Below are positions 21,835-31,474 of a stretch of DNA of 64,000 nucleotides, in pieces. This DNA is from Candidatus Neomarinimicrobiota bacterium (GTDB lineage Bacteria; Fidelibacterota; UBA2242; B5-G15). Positions within the stretch are counted from its first letter, which is position 1, and each line of letters begins with the position of its first letter. Location: the NCBI GenBank assembly GCA_017656425.1, contig JACDNV010000002.1:186001-250000 (forward strand), read 5' to 3'. A model generated the notes under the pieces. That model saw nothing but the letters and a program-made list of their open reading frames with translations, was not told the DNA's origin and did no database searches. Both the position numbers and the translations under genes were made by a program.

Positions 21835-23037
21835 CTATTTTTCTTTTTCCTTCTCCTTAAGTTCTGCAATTTGTTTCCGATATTCTTCAACTTTATCTAT
21901 ATCTTTTTTCCTTTTTTCGAGTACTTTTAAAACCTCAAGTGCCTGATCGTAGAGTTTTTGTTTTATCAATACTTCCACAAGGGTAAAGGTGGGTACCGGT
22001 ATTTTTAATTCCAGGGATTCTCTTTCATCAGAGGTTACTTCCTCTATCTCTGCACCCGGATGTCTTTCTTGCACTTTTACTTCTTCCACTTTTTCTTCTT
22101 TGAACACCTTCTTTTCTTTTTCTTCTAACTCAACCTCCGTTTTTTCTTCGATTTCTGTGGGTTTTTCTGTTTTTCCCTGCGCTTCTTTAGTGATTACCTC
22201 TTCTGGTTTTTCTGATGGTTCTTTTACTGCAGATTTTTCCTCCTCCTTTAATTGAGATTCTATCATTCTTTCGGTATCCTCTTCCTCGTGACTTTCAGCG
22301 AGTTCTATATCTTTAAATTCTTCTATATCAAGCGGACCCAATGAACCATAGGGTGCTGATTTTAATTTCTCAATTATTGAGGTAAGTCTGTCCTTACTCT
22401 GCGATGGTTGTGGTTTTTCAGTGGATTCATGTTCTTCTATCTCTTTTTTTTCTTCTATTTTCTTATTTATTTCTTCGGTTTCCTTTGTGATATCCTCTAC
22501 AGGACCGAGATGTGCTTCCTCTTCTGGAATTACCTCTTTTTCAACAATGTCAAATGATGGTTCCCCTTCTATAGCTTCATCTTTTTCTTCTGTTTCAGTA
22601 GTTTTTAACTCACCTTCCTCTTCGTGAGTCTTCTTTTCTTCAAAATAATCTTTTTTTTCAAAGGGATTTAGTAATTTTATCCTTTCAAGATAATGTTCAG
22701 AATCTTTTTCGCTTAAGTTGTCAATGCCGTATTCTATAATATCATAGAGGGCATGTAGAAAATCTGGATCATATTTTATTGTTAATTTCAATTCCTCAAT
22801 AGCATTATCAATATCGCCCTGTTTAAGTAAAACCTTTGATAAAACATAGTGACCATATGCATAATCTGGATGGTAATTTAATCCCTGATTCAAAATTTCC
22901 AGAGCCTGTTCTATATTATCTTGTTGTAACTCAAAATCTGCTATAATGGGAAAGGTTAAACTATCAGGATTTGATTCAAAGAATTTTATCAAATTTGCTT
23001 TTGTTTCTTCTTTCAATTTTTCCCCCATTTTTTTCAA
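21835..23037 (-). CDS. TPR protein with a long glutamate-rich linker
   Basis: A 400-residue protein of unknown function. Residues about 25-125 are tetratricopeptide-like repeats (EQALEILNQGLNYHPDYAYG). Residues 130-345 are low complexity and rich in Glu and Lys. The last 55 residues form another helical pair with the motif PTFTLVEVLIKQKLYDQALE. No signal peptide is seen, so it is probably cytosolic. The start is a TTG at 23,037; the ATG three codons later (23,028) is equally plausible. It is the last gene of the rpmE-dnaE run, 35 bases after dtd. A scaffold role would be a guess. Confidence 0.75.
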   Translation of the reverse strand: MKKMGEKLKEETKANLIKFFESNPDSLTFPIIADFELQQDNIEQALEILNQGLNYHPDYAYGHYVLSKVLLKQGDIDNAIEELKLTIKYDPDFLHALYDIIEYGIDNLSEKDSEHYLERIKLLNPFEKKDYFEEKKTHEEEGELKTTETEEKDEAIEGEPSFDIVEKEVIPEEEAHLGPVEDITKETEEINKKIEEKKEIEEHESTEKPQPSQSKDRLTSIIEKLKSAPYGSLGPLDIEEFKDIELAESHEEEDTERMIESQLKEEEKSAVKEPSEKPEEVITKEAQGKTEKPTEIEEKTEVELEEKEKKVFKEEKVEEVKVQERHPGAEIEEVTSDERESLELKIPVPTFTLVEVLIKQKLYDQALEVLKVLEKRKKDIDKVEEYRKQIAELKEKEKEK

Positions 23038-23072
23038 TGAAGTTTAAAGAAAAATATTAAAAAGGGAAATAG

Positions 23073-23519
23073 CTATTTGATTTTGCTGTCAAGGATGAAT
23101 GTCACTGGGCCACAATTTACAAGATGAACATCCATCATAGCTCCAAATATACCATGTTCTACAGGGATATCATATTCAGATAATTTATCAATAAAATACT
23201 CATATAATTTTTTCGCCTTGTCTGGAGGAGCTGAATTTACAAAACTAGGTCTTCGACCTTTCTTCCAATCAGCACAAAGAGTGAATTGTGAGATTACCAA
23301 AATCTGACCATTGATATCCTTTATAGAAAGATTCATTTTGCCTTTATCATCATTAAAAATTCTAAAATAGGCTATTTTGTTGGCAAGGAAATCAGCGTCT
23401 TCTTCTTTATCATCGTGTAAGATTCCAAGGAGTATGACCAGTCCAAAATCTATTTTCGCTACTGTGTTTCCGTCAACTTCAACATAGGCATTTTTAGCTC
23501 TCTGGACAACAGAAATCAT
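23073..23519 (-). CDS. dtd: D-aminoacyl-tRNA deacylase
   Basis: Hydrolyses D-aminoacyl-tRNAs and mischarged glycyl-tRNA(Ala). The 148-residue length is normal. The catalytic-site motif SQFTL and the cis Gly-Pro of NCGPVTF, which enforces chirality, are both present, and the N-terminus MISVVQRA is typical. Its start overlaps the dnaE stop by four bases. Confidence 0.95.
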   Translation of the reverse strand: MISVVQRAKNAYVEVDGNTVAKIDFGLVILLGILHDDKEEDADFLANKIAYFRIFNDDKGKMNLSIKDINGQILVISQFTLCADWKKGRRPSFVNSAPPDKAKKLYEYFIDKLSEYDIPVEHGIFGAMMDVHLVNCGPVTFILDSKIK

Positions 23520-26500
23520 CCCTCAACCCATACATTGTTGTCACCATAAAGTTTTTTTAAATGTGTAAGTAGCTTCATACTGGGATCAACTTTTACTTTG
23601 TGGGATAAAATTACTACTTCACCATTACCTGGTTCAGTTAAGTGTAGATATAGTTCGCACTCACCTTTATAATTGTTGAGAAAATTAAACAGGTTTTCGA
23701 CAAATATCTGATCAATTTCGCTTTTGTTTAGCCTGAGATGAAGACTACGAGTTTCCTCATCGATCAAATTATCAAGAGAGATAATCTTTTCTGCTATTAT
23801 TTTAACGTTACCTTCAGTCTGTACACTTACCCTTCCATAGATAAAGACGGGTAGTTCCTCGACAATATAGTTCATAAAATCACTATAGGTTCTGCTGAAT
23901 GCCATTACATCTATGGATCCGTTTAAACTCTCGAGTGTAAAAATTGCGTATGGTTGTTTATTTTTATCATATTTTATTTTTAAGTTAGTTATCAGTCCTC
24001 CAAGCTTAATAAAAGGTTCGTTAAAATCTTCAAGATCCTCAGTAAAATCATAGTTGGAGAAATTTTCTATTTCTTCTGCGTATTTAGATAAGGGGTGGCC
24101 TGATAAATACATACCAAGTAATTCCTTTTCATCCGATAGCATTTTCATATCATTCCATGGCTCAACTTCTGGCAACTGTGGTTCTGAAACAATCGCTGGT
24201 AGTCCATTTGATGCTGTTCCAAATAGACTTACCTGATTATTATTTTTTTCAGCTTGAATTTTCTGTGCATATTGAATTGCTGTATCTATGGATTCGTACT
24301 TTTGCGCTCTTGTTCCCTCCAAAGAGTCACATGCACCAGATAAGACCAGACTTTCGATTGTTTTTCTATTTACAATTTTGAGGTCTACTGAAGATACAAA
24401 ATGAAAGAAACTCTTAAATTTGCCTTCTTTTTTTCTTGCTTTAACGATAGATGTTGCTGCCTTTTCTCCTACATTCTTTATAGCGTACAATCCGTATCTG
24501 ATTGATTTACCATCGGTAGAGAAAAACACTTCGCTTTTATTAACGTCTGGCGGTAGTATTTCCAGCCCCATATGTTTAGCTTCATTAGAGAGAATAGTGA
24601 TTCTATCTGTCTTGTCAATTTCGCTTGAAATATTTGATGTCATAAAGTATGCAGGATAGTGAGCTTTCAGATATGCTATTTTATAGGCGAGTACGGCATA
24701 TGCTGTACTATGACTCTTGTTAAAACCGTACTCTGCAAATTTTTCTATTAATTTAAAAATTTCTATGGCTGTCTTTGTATCTATTCCGTTATTTATTGCC
24801 CCTTGAATAAAGTTATCCATCAAAGATTTCATTGTTTCTTTATCTTTTTTTGCCATTGCACGTCGCATGATGTCAGCTTTTGCCAGTGAGAATCCTGCTA
24901 TTTTATTGGTAATCTGCATTACCTGTTCCTGATATACAATAATGCCGTAGGTCTCTTTTAATATTGGCTCAAGGCTTGGATGCAGGTATTCGATTTTTGA
25001 TTTACCATGTTTTCTTCTGATAAATTCGTCGATCATCTGCATAGGACCAGGTCTGTGAAGTGCGTTCATTGCGATCAGGTCTTCAATACAGGTTGGTTTC
25101 AGCTTCATTAAGTATTTTCTCATTGAGGCTGATTCAAACTGGAAAACTCCAATTGTATTTCCTTCACCAAATAATTGAAATGTCTTTTCGTCATTTTCTG
25201 GAATTTTATCCATATCTAATTTTATTCCCTCTTTTTCCAGAAGCTTTAAGGTGCTATCAATTACAGTTAGATTTCTTAGACCGAGGAAGTCAACTTTTAG
25301 TAGCCCTATCTTATCTATATATTTCATCTCATATTGAGTAGTAATATCACCATTGGTTGATTTATATAGAGGGACATAATCGGTCAATTCTCCAGGGGCT
25401 ATAACCACACCTGCAGCGTGTGTGGATGTATGTCTATTCATACCCTCGAGTGTTATAGATATTTCAAAGAGTTTCTTATGTAGCTCGTCAATCTCAGAAG
25501 CTCTTTTTAATTCAGGTATATCTTCAATGGCATCTTTTAGCTTTACTCCTGGACTCGCAGGTATAAGCTTTGCAATGCGATCAACCTCAGCAAGGGGGAT
25601 ACCCAACACTCTTCCAACATCTCTTATTACAGCTCGAGCTTTTAGTTTTCCAAAAGTAATAATATGAGTTACATTTTTCTCACCGTATTTTTTCTTTATG
25701 TAGTCAATTACCTCTCCCCGACGAACTTCACAAAAATCTATATCTATATCAGGCATTGAGACTCGTTCGGGATTCAGAAACCTTTCAAAAAGGAGATTAA
25801 ATTTTAATGGATCTATATCAGTAATACCAAGTGCATACGCTACAAGGCTACCAGCTGCAGAACCTCTCCCTGGACCAACAGGTATATTTTTACTTTTGGC
25901 AAATTGTACGAAATTTTGAACGATTAAAAAGTAGCCTGTAAATCCCATGTTTTTGATGGTATTAAGTTCAAAATCAGCTCTTTCCTTTATCTCGGAAGAG
26001 ATTTCACCGTATCTTTCACGTAACCCTTCGTAGACAAGTTTTTTGAGATATTCATCGGGATCGGTTATACCAGAATTTTCAGGTATTGTATACTCGGGTA
26101 GATAGACCTTCCCAATCTCAATTTCTAAATTGCATTCATCGGCAATTCTTAATGTATTTTCTAAAACCTCAAAATCGCCTGGAAAAAGCTTTTCCATTTC
26201 CTCGGGGGTTTTGACATAATATTCGTATGGTTCGTATTTTCTCCGGTTGGGATCACTTATTTCTTTCCCTGTTCCAATACAAAACAATGCATCATGGGCT
26301 TCCCAGTGTTCTTTTAGTGTATAGTGAGTATCGTTGGTTGCTACTCTCGGTATTCCGAGCTCTCTGGATAGTTTCTTGGATGCTTCATACCATACTTTTT
26401 CTTCCTGTAGAAAGTGGTTTTGCACTTCCAGATATAGTTGTCCATTGAAAATTTCCATGTATTCTCTGGCAACTCTTTTAGCATCATCATAGGAACCATT

Positions 26501-26947
26501 TATAGCATATTCCTGGATTTCTCCCTTTATGCAAGCTGTCAATGCGATTAAACCATCGCTGTATTTTTTCAAAATTTCCTTTGTTACGCAGGGCTTGTAA
26601 TAAAATCCCTCAAGATAACCGTAAGTGGATATTTTTATTAGATTTTTATAGCCTGTTAAGTTTTCTGCAAGTAAAACAAGATGATTATAGTTGGGTCCTC
26701 TTGTAGCCCTGCTATTTTCATTTTTATTATCTTTTGAAACATATATTTCACAGCCGATGATTGGTTTTATGTTATTTGCCTTTGCAGTAGTATAGAGTTC
26801 AATTGCACTGAATAGATTACCGTGTTCTGTAATAGTGACAGCAGGCATACCAAGCTCTTTAACCCTATTAACAAGTGATTCCACCGTTTGTGCTGCATCA
26901 AGAAGGCTGTAATCGGTATGATTGTGAAGGTGAACGAACTCTGGCAT
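23516..26947 (-). CDS. dnaE: DNA polymerase III alpha subunit
   Basis: Main replicative polymerase. The 1,143-residue protein has an N-terminal PHP domain (HLHNHTDYSLLD, residues 6-17, and ITEHGNLF), then the C-family polymerase core with GPGRGSAAGSLVAY and the catalytic aspartates in MPDIDIDF (400-404). A helix-hairpin-helix region and an OB-fold (about 1,000-1,080, IKLGGLITNLKIKYD) follow. It is the DnaE rather than PolC type, since no exonuclease domain is inserted. It lies four bases from the UbiA gene and overlaps dtd. Confidence 0.97.
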   Translation of the reverse strand: MPEFVHLHNHTDYSLLDAAQTVESLVNRVKELGMPAVTITEHGNLFSAIELYTTAKANNIKPIIGCEIYVSKDNKNENSRATRGPNYNHLVLLAENLTGYKNLIKISTYGYLEGFYYKPCVTKEILKKYSDGLIALTACIKGEIQEYAINGSYDDAKRVAREYMEIFNGQLYLEVQNHFLQEEKVWYEASKKLSRELGIPRVATNDTHYTLKEHWEAHDALFCIGTGKEISDPNRRKYEPYEYYVKTPEEMEKLFPGDFEVLENTLRIADECNLEIEIGKVYLPEYTIPENSGITDPDEYLKKLVYEGLRERYGEISSEIKERADFELNTIKNMGFTGYFLIVQNFVQFAKSKNIPVGPGRGSAAGSLVAYALGITDIDPLKFNLLFERFLNPERVSMPDIDIDFCEVRRGEVIDYIKKKYGEKNVTHIITFGKLKARAVIRDVGRVLGIPLAEVDRIAKLIPASPGVKLKDAIEDIPELKRASEIDELHKKLFEISITLEGMNRHTSTHAAGVVIAPGELTDYVPLYKSTNGDITTQYEMKYIDKIGLLKVDFLGLRNLTVIDSTLKLLEKEGIKLDMDKIPENDEKTFQLFGEGNTIGVFQFESASMRKYLMKLKPTCIEDLIAMNALHRPGPMQMIDEFIRRKHGKSKIEYLHPSLEPILKETYGIIVYQEQVMQITNKIAGFSLAKADIMRRAMAKKDKETMKSLMDNFIQGAINNGIDTKTAIEIFKLIEKFAEYGFNKSHSTAYAVLAYKIAYLKAHYPAYFMTSNISSEIDKTDRITILSNEAKHMGLEILPPDVNKSEVFFSTDGKSIRYGLYAIKNVGEKAATSIVKARKKEGKFKSFFHFVSSVDLKIVNRKTIESLVLSGACDSLEGTRAQKYESIDTAIQYAQKIQAEKNNNQVSLFGTASNGLPAIVSEPQLPEVEPWNDMKMLSDEKELLGMYLSGHPLSKYAEEIENFSNYDFTEDLEDFNEPFIKLGGLITNLKIKYDKNKQPYAIFTLESLNGSIDVMAFSRTYSDFMNYIVEELPVFIYGRVSVQTEGNVKIIAEKIISLDNLIDEETRSLHLRLNKSEIDQIFVENLFNFLNNYKGECELYLHLTEPGNGEVVILSHKVKVDPSMKLLTHLKKLYGDNNVWVEG

Positions 26948-26950
26948 TTT

Positions 26951-27802
26951 TTAAAATTTCCCAACGTAGATAGCAATCAAACCAAAGAATATATCGTATT
27001 TTAATAATGTTTGAAGCTTTCTACAATTCTTTGATGAAAAATTTCTATTGATAGAAACAATTGTATAAATAACAGCTGGTAGAATGAAAAGTATTATAGT
27101 AACAATGTAATAAATGCCGTAAATATTACTAAAGTAAGGGTAAAAGATTGTTATTGTCAGTAAAGTTAATACAATTGTTACTATTTTCGAAGACTTTTTC
27201 AACCCCAATATAGCAGGCAGTGTTCTTGCCCCTACTTTTGTATCTCCCTCGACATCCTCCATGTCCTTGATTATTTCTCTAGCAATGGTAAAAAAGAACG
27301 TAAGAAAGAATGGTATTATACCTTTATGATAGTCTCCGTAGACTTCGGTTGAAAAAATAAATGCGAGTCCAAGAATGAATGATACAACTATATTTCCAAT
27401 TATTGGAAGTTTTTTAAATAGCAGACTATATCCAATCAGGGAAATAAGAGTTATGAGTATTATCATGAAAATTCGCCGATTCATTATTATAGTTGATAAT
27501 GATGTGCTCGATATAAATAAAATGCAGGATAAAGTCAGTGCCTCAGTTTTTTTGACTCTTCCCGATGGTATAGGTCTTGATGGACGATTTATCTTGTCAA
27601 TTTTATAATCACAATAATCGTTTAGGCTATTACCTGCTGCCATGAATAGCACAATAATCCCGGTAGCAATTAGGATTTTTTCTAGTGACGGAAGGCTGTC
27701 CATTATAAGGGCTGAGATTATTGCAGAAATACTTCCCTGGAGTAGGTTTAATGGTCTTGCCAGTTCTATATAAGAGGTGATTTTAGCCAATATTTTTTGC
27801 AA
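26951..27802 (-). CDS. UbiA-family prenyltransferase, DGGGP-synthase-like
   Basis: Integral membrane prenyltransferase with about eight hydrophobic helices in 283 residues. The two Asp-rich motifs are NDYCDYKIDKINRPSRPIPSG and DMEDVEGDTKVGARTLP. The second, with DxEDxEGD, resembles digeranylgeranylglyceryl phosphate synthases of archaea more than MenA or UbiA of quinone synthesis. The substrate cannot be settled from motifs alone; chlorophyll-synthase-like or quinone roles remain possible. The start is a TTG at 27,802 with GGGG upstream, overlapping prmC by 20 bases. No other ether-lipid gene is visible. Confidence 0.75.
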   Translation of the reverse strand: MQKILAKITSYIELARPLNLLQGSISAIISALIMDSLPSLEKILIATGIIVLFMAAGNSLNDYCDYKIDKINRPSRPIPSGRVKKTEALTLSCILFISSTSLSTIIMNRRIFMIILITLISLIGYSLLFKKLPIIGNIVVSFILGLAFIFSTEVYGDYHKGIIPFFLTFFFTIAREIIKDMEDVEGDTKVGARTLPAILGLKKSSKIVTIVLTLLTITIFYPYFSNIYGIYYIVTIILFILPAVIYTIVSINRNFSSKNCRKLQTLLKYDIFFGLIAIYVGKF

Positions 27803-28664
27803 TTATTCCCCTTGCTTCACCCGTATAATCAAAAATTGTTTCAATAACATTTAGGTTAGCCATCTCAAATATACTTTTTACATTTTTAAGTTGATAATCT
27901 CCACCAATTTCTACAACGATGTGGCCATTGTGTTTTAAAAATTTTTTATAAGAATTGGTGATTGCCTTATAGAAAATTAGCTCATCCTCCCCTGGATATA
28001 AAGCGATCTTTGGCTCCCATTGCTTAATCTCTTCTGGTAGATTTTCGTAATGATTATTTCCTATATAAGGTGGATTTGAGATGATGAGATCGAAAGTTTC
28101 ATCAAGATCGCTATTTTTAAGAAAATTTTTCTCTATGAATCTTATTGAATCTTCAACTTTATTTAATTTTGCATTCTCTCTGGCAACTTTTAGAATATCA
28201 AGGGTGATATCGATTGCAGTAATCTGAGTGCCAGTACAATATTTTGCAATTGAAATCGCAATATTACCAGAACCAGTACCTATATCAAGCACTTTTGTTT
28301 TCCTATTTTTGAACTGTTTTAAAATTTCAATTGCCTTCTCCACAATAACCTCAGTATCGGAACGTGGAATTAATACCTTAGGTGTCACAATGAAGGGTAG
28401 TCCCATAAATTCTGTTTTCCCCAGTATATACTGGATGGGCTCTTTCTTCCCCCTTCGAGAGATGTAGTTTCTAATTTTTTCTACCTCATCTTTTGAGATT
28501 GGTCTATCAAAATTTAGATAAAGATCAATCCTGGATAATCCAAGAACGTTCTGGAGGATCCATTCAGATTCAATGCGAGCTGATTGTACGCCTTTAGATT
28601 TTAAATAATTTTCGGATAATTTTAATATTTCTATTAAAGTGCGAACCCGTAAACTATCATCCAT
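27783..28664 (-). CDS. prmC: Release factor glutamine methyltransferase PrmC
   Basis: Methylates the glutamine of the GGQ motif in release factors. The 293-residue protein has a helical N-terminal domain, SAM-binding VLDIGTGSGNIAISIA and the catalytic NPPY motif in IISNPPYIGNN. It lies 48 bases after prfA, which encodes its substrate, the classical arrangement. Confidence 0.95.
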   Translation of the reverse strand: MDDSLRVRTLIEILKLSENYLKSKGVQSARIESEWILQNVLGLSRIDLYLNFDRPISKDEVEKIRNYISRRGKKEPIQYILGKTEFMGLPFIVTPKVLIPRSDTEVIVEKAIEILKQFKNRKTKVLDIGTGSGNIAISIAKYCTGTQITAIDITLDILKVARENAKLNKVEDSIRFIEKNFLKNSDLDETFDLIISNPPYIGNNHYENLPEEIKQWEPKIALYPGEDELIFYKAITNSYKKFLKHNGHIVVEIGGDYQLKNVKSIFEMANLNVIETIFDYTGEARGIIAKNIG

Positions 28665-28712
28665 AGTTTCAATTTAATGAAATATGAGTTTTATTACTAT
28701 TTGTAATTTTAT

Positions 28713-29780
28713 TTATTCTGTCTGTTGTAGTAATTCGTTATTATAAGCTATTCTCAATGCATCGATTAATTCATCAAGATCACCATCCATTATTTCATTT
28801 AATTTATATAAAGTAAGGTTTATCCTATGGTCGGTTACTCTGCCCTGAGGAAAATTATAAGTTCTGATTTTTGCACTTCTGTCTCCAGTGGAAATCATTG
28901 ACCTTCTTTTTTCAGCCAGTTCTTTTTCCTGTTCTTCCTGTTTTAACTGCAAGAGTCTTGTCTTTAAAATCTTCATTGCTTTTTGTTTATTTCTGAATTG
29001 AGATTTTTCATCCTGGCATGTTACGACAATACCTGTAGGAATATGGGTTATTCTAACTGCTGTTTCTACTTTATTGACATGCTGACCACCATGTCCACTT
29101 GCTCTATAGGTATCGATTCTTAAATCATCCGGGTTTATATCTATATCAACGTCTTCTGCTTCTGGAAGGACTGCAACTGATGCTGCGGAAGTGTGTATTC
29201 TTCCACTTGTCTCGGTGATCGGGACTCTTTGAACTCGATGAACACCACTTTCGAATTTCATAGTTCCGTATATATCATCACCTGATAATAGAAATATGAT
29301 TTCTTTATAACCGCCTATACCTGTTTCATTGCTGGATAGAACTTCTATATTCCATCCTTTTTTTTCTGCAAACTTTGTGTACATTCTGTAAAGGTCTGCT
29401 GCGAATATTGCTGCTTCTTCACCTCCTGTGCCTGCTCTAATTTCCACAACAGCATTGCGGCTATCATTTGGATCTTTAGGAAGGAGTAGTATTTTTAGTT
29501 CTTCTTTTAATTTTTCTTCTTTTTCTTCAAGTTTTGCAAGTTCTTCTTTTACCAGTGCTTTAAGTTCCGGGTCACCTTCTTGAAGAATTTCTCTATCTTC
29601 TTTGATTTGCTTTAATAGCTTGATATACTCTTTGCCCTTTTCGACAATTGGAAAAAGCCCTTTATGTTCCTTGGCAAGGGCTTTGAACTTTTCAGGATCG
29701 GAAGCAATTTCAGGATTTGATAATTGAGAGGAGATTTCATCATATCTTTTTATTATGCTGTTAATTTTTTCTTCAACCAT
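28713..29780 (-). CDS. prfA: Peptide chain release factor 1
   Basis: Reads UAA and UAG stop codons. The 355-residue protein has the GGQ peptidyl-hydrolysis motif in [16 protein letters not shown]. The RF1-type codon-recognition loop [16 protein letters not shown] carries P-I-T, a conservative variant of PAT/PVT, not the SPF of RF2. It is located between DUF1385 and prmC. Confidence 0.96.
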   Translation of the reverse strand: MVEEKINSIIKRYDEISSQLSNPEIASDPEKFKALAKEHKGLFPIVEKGKEYIKLLKQIKEDREILQEGDPELKALVKEELAKLEEKEEKLKEELKILLLPKDPNDSRNAVVEIRAGTGGEEAAIFAADLYRMYTKFAEKKGWNIEVLSSNETGIGGYKEIIFLLSGDDIYGTMKFESGVHRVQRVPITETSGRIHTSAASVAVLPEAEDVDIDINPDDLRIDTYRASGHGGQHVNKVETAVRITHIPTGIVVTCQDEKSQFRNKQKAMKILKTRLLQLKQEEQEKELAEKRRSMISTGDRSAKIRTYNFPQGRVTDHRINLTLYKLNEIMDGDLDELIDALRIAYNNELLQQTE

Positions 29781-29783
29781 ATT

Positions 29784-30731
29784 TTACTCGATTGCTTTTG
29801 CAGTAAATTTTTTGCCGCTGTACTTCTCGAAATTATCGCCGAAGCTACTTTTAAGCGCCGTTATTGCTACTTCTAACTGATCATTACTGGGTTTATGTGT
29901 CGTAATTCTCTGAAGTGCCAGCCCGGGGAAAGATAAAATTTTAATAAATATGTTATTTTGATTTCTTGATGTTATTTTAAGAAGTTCATATGAAATACCC
30001 AACACAGGTAAAAGTAGTATAAAATGATAAAATAACCTGTTATAAATCGTAATATTTCCCTTAATTAGAATAATAATGGTATCAATAATTGCAAAGGTTA
30101 CTATGGAAAATATTAGCATTACAAAAATAAAGCTCGTGCCACATCTGGGGTGATGGGTCGAGTATTTTTTCGCATTTTCTACATTCAATTCCTCTCCATT
30201 CTCGAAAGCAAATACTACCTGATGTTCAGCTCCGTGGTATTGAAATATTCTTTTTATATCCTTAAGAAAGTTTATAAATATTAGATAAGCTACAAAAAAA
30301 CCAATTCGTAGAAGCCCCGAGCTCAGGTTAAAGAGAGCAGCCTTTTGTTCTATATTGAATAATTTGGTTGTAAGAAGTATAGGTAGGTAGAAAAAGAATA
30401 CAAAGGCAACAACGATTGCAATAGAAAAAGATAGAAAGCTGTAGATTTTTTCTTTCAAACTTTCTTTTTTTATATCGGATTTTTCTTCAAAAACTTTGGC
30501 TGAAAATTGTAATGCTTCAAGTCCAATTTTTAGTGACTCATATAAAGAGATTATACCTCGAATTAAAGGTAGTGATAGGAATTTATATCTTTTTGTAAGG
30601 GATTTATAATCTTTTCTAATAGTTTCGATTTCGCCATTTGGATTTCTGACTGATACTGCGTATCCATCGGGTCCTCTCATCAAAACCCCTTCTATCACAG
30701 CCTGACCGCCAACTAAAATAGGTTCGTTCAT
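29784..30731 (-). CDS. DUF1385 family membrane protein
   Basis: A 315-residue protein of unknown function. The N-terminal block GGQAVIEGVLMRGPDGYAVS is the DUF1385 signature. Several hydrophobic segments lie at about residues 100-125, 140-160 and 195-245, with the conserved YHGAEHQVVFAFE and HPRCGTSF between them. It is widely linked to rpmE and prfA in other bacteria, as here, but its role is not known. It is three bases from prfA. Confidence 0.85.
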   Translation of the reverse strand: MNEPILVGGQAVIEGVLMRGPDGYAVSVRNPNGEIETIRKDYKSLTKRYKFLSLPLIRGIISLYESLKIGLEALQFSAKVFEEKSDIKKESLKEKIYSFLSFSIAIVVAFVFFFYLPILLTTKLFNIEQKAALFNLSSGLLRIGFFVAYLIFINFLKDIKRIFQYHGAEHQVVFAFENGEELNVENAKKYSTHHPRCGTSFIFVMLIFSIVTFAIIDTIIILIKGNITIYNRLFYHFILLLPVLGISYELLKITSRNQNNIFIKILSFPGLALQRITTHKPSNDQLEVAITALKSSFGDNFEKYSGKKFTAKAIE

Positions 30732-30787
30732 TTTAAATTATCCTGATAGTTTGGATTTTATTGGTTGAAATTTATGTCTATCGGGTG

Positions 30788-31009
30788 CTAACCCTTGTTA
30801 CTGTTTTCCTTGTTTAAATTGTATTTACGTAGAAATTTTTCAATTCTTCCTGCGGAATCGACAAGTTTTTGTTTGCCCGTGAAAAATGGGTGACAATTAG
30901 AACATATTTCCACTTTTATTTCAGACCTTATTGACCTTGTTATAAAGGTATTACCGCATGCACAGGTTACTTTACAAATTTTATATTCTGGATGTATTCC
31001 TTTCTTCAT
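30788..31009 (-). CDS. rpmE: 50S ribosomal protein L31 (zinc form)
   Basis: A 73-residue ribosomal protein starting [10 protein letters not shown]. The zinc ligands CACG and CSNC mark the C+ type, and [20 protein letters not shown] is the family's C-terminal block. It is the first gene of the minus-strand run that leads to dnaE and dtd. Its promoter should be in the gap upstream (31,010 onward). Confidence 0.95.
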   Translation of the reverse strand: MKKGIHPEYKICKVTCACGNTFITRSIRSEIKVEICSNCHPFFTGKQKLVDSAGRIEKFLRKYNLNKENSNKG

Positions 31010-31212
31010 TTCCGTCCCTTCATTGTTTTAAAAGCTGTTGAATTTAATGAATTTATCTTGTTAAATGCAATATGGAAGAAGAAAGTGATTGAAAAATTCT
31101 CCTTAAAAATCATAGGAAAATGTGATTATTCTAAATTTATAATGAGGACCAAAACAGGGAATTCTTCAAAAAAGTTATGTGTAAATTTGGTAAAATGATC
31201 TATATCTGAGAA

Positions 31213-31394
31213 TTATATAACTACATCTATATCAGAAGACATGGTTCCATAAAGCCTTAATCCCATATTTATCCACTCTTTATAAATTTTTATGTTATTA
31301 TCAGATAAATTTTCTGGAATTTTTCCCGAACTTCCATGAAGGTTTACAAATAATGAAAATGAAATTAAGATTAAAAATATTTTAGTTTCATCAT
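31213..31394 (-). pseudogene. Fragment of an exported protein with a frameshifted signal peptide
   Basis: GGGAGG at 31,397-31,402 is followed by two adjacent ATG codons (31,394 and 31,391) whose frame stops after MMKLKYF. In the next frame the reading continues as FLILISFSLFVNLHGSSG, then about 40 more residues to a stop at 31,213. One extra T in the TTTTT run would join both parts into a good signal peptide followed by a short mature part. The remaining protein is too short to identify. It may be the remains of a secreted protein, or a genuine short peptide with an assembly error. It lies beside another broken exported-protein gene. Confidence 0.5.
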
Positions 31395-31474
31395 TTCCTC
31401 CCAATTTTATTTTTCAATTATAATTTTTCACTTACTGTCACAACCCGAAATGAACACCTCATACCCACTATTTT

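Noticed and set aside
21989-22627. Serine/phenylalanine-rich plus-strand frames opposite the TPR gene
   Set aside because: They are the complement of the Glu/Lys-rich linker (GAA read as TTC or TCT) and have no independent support.
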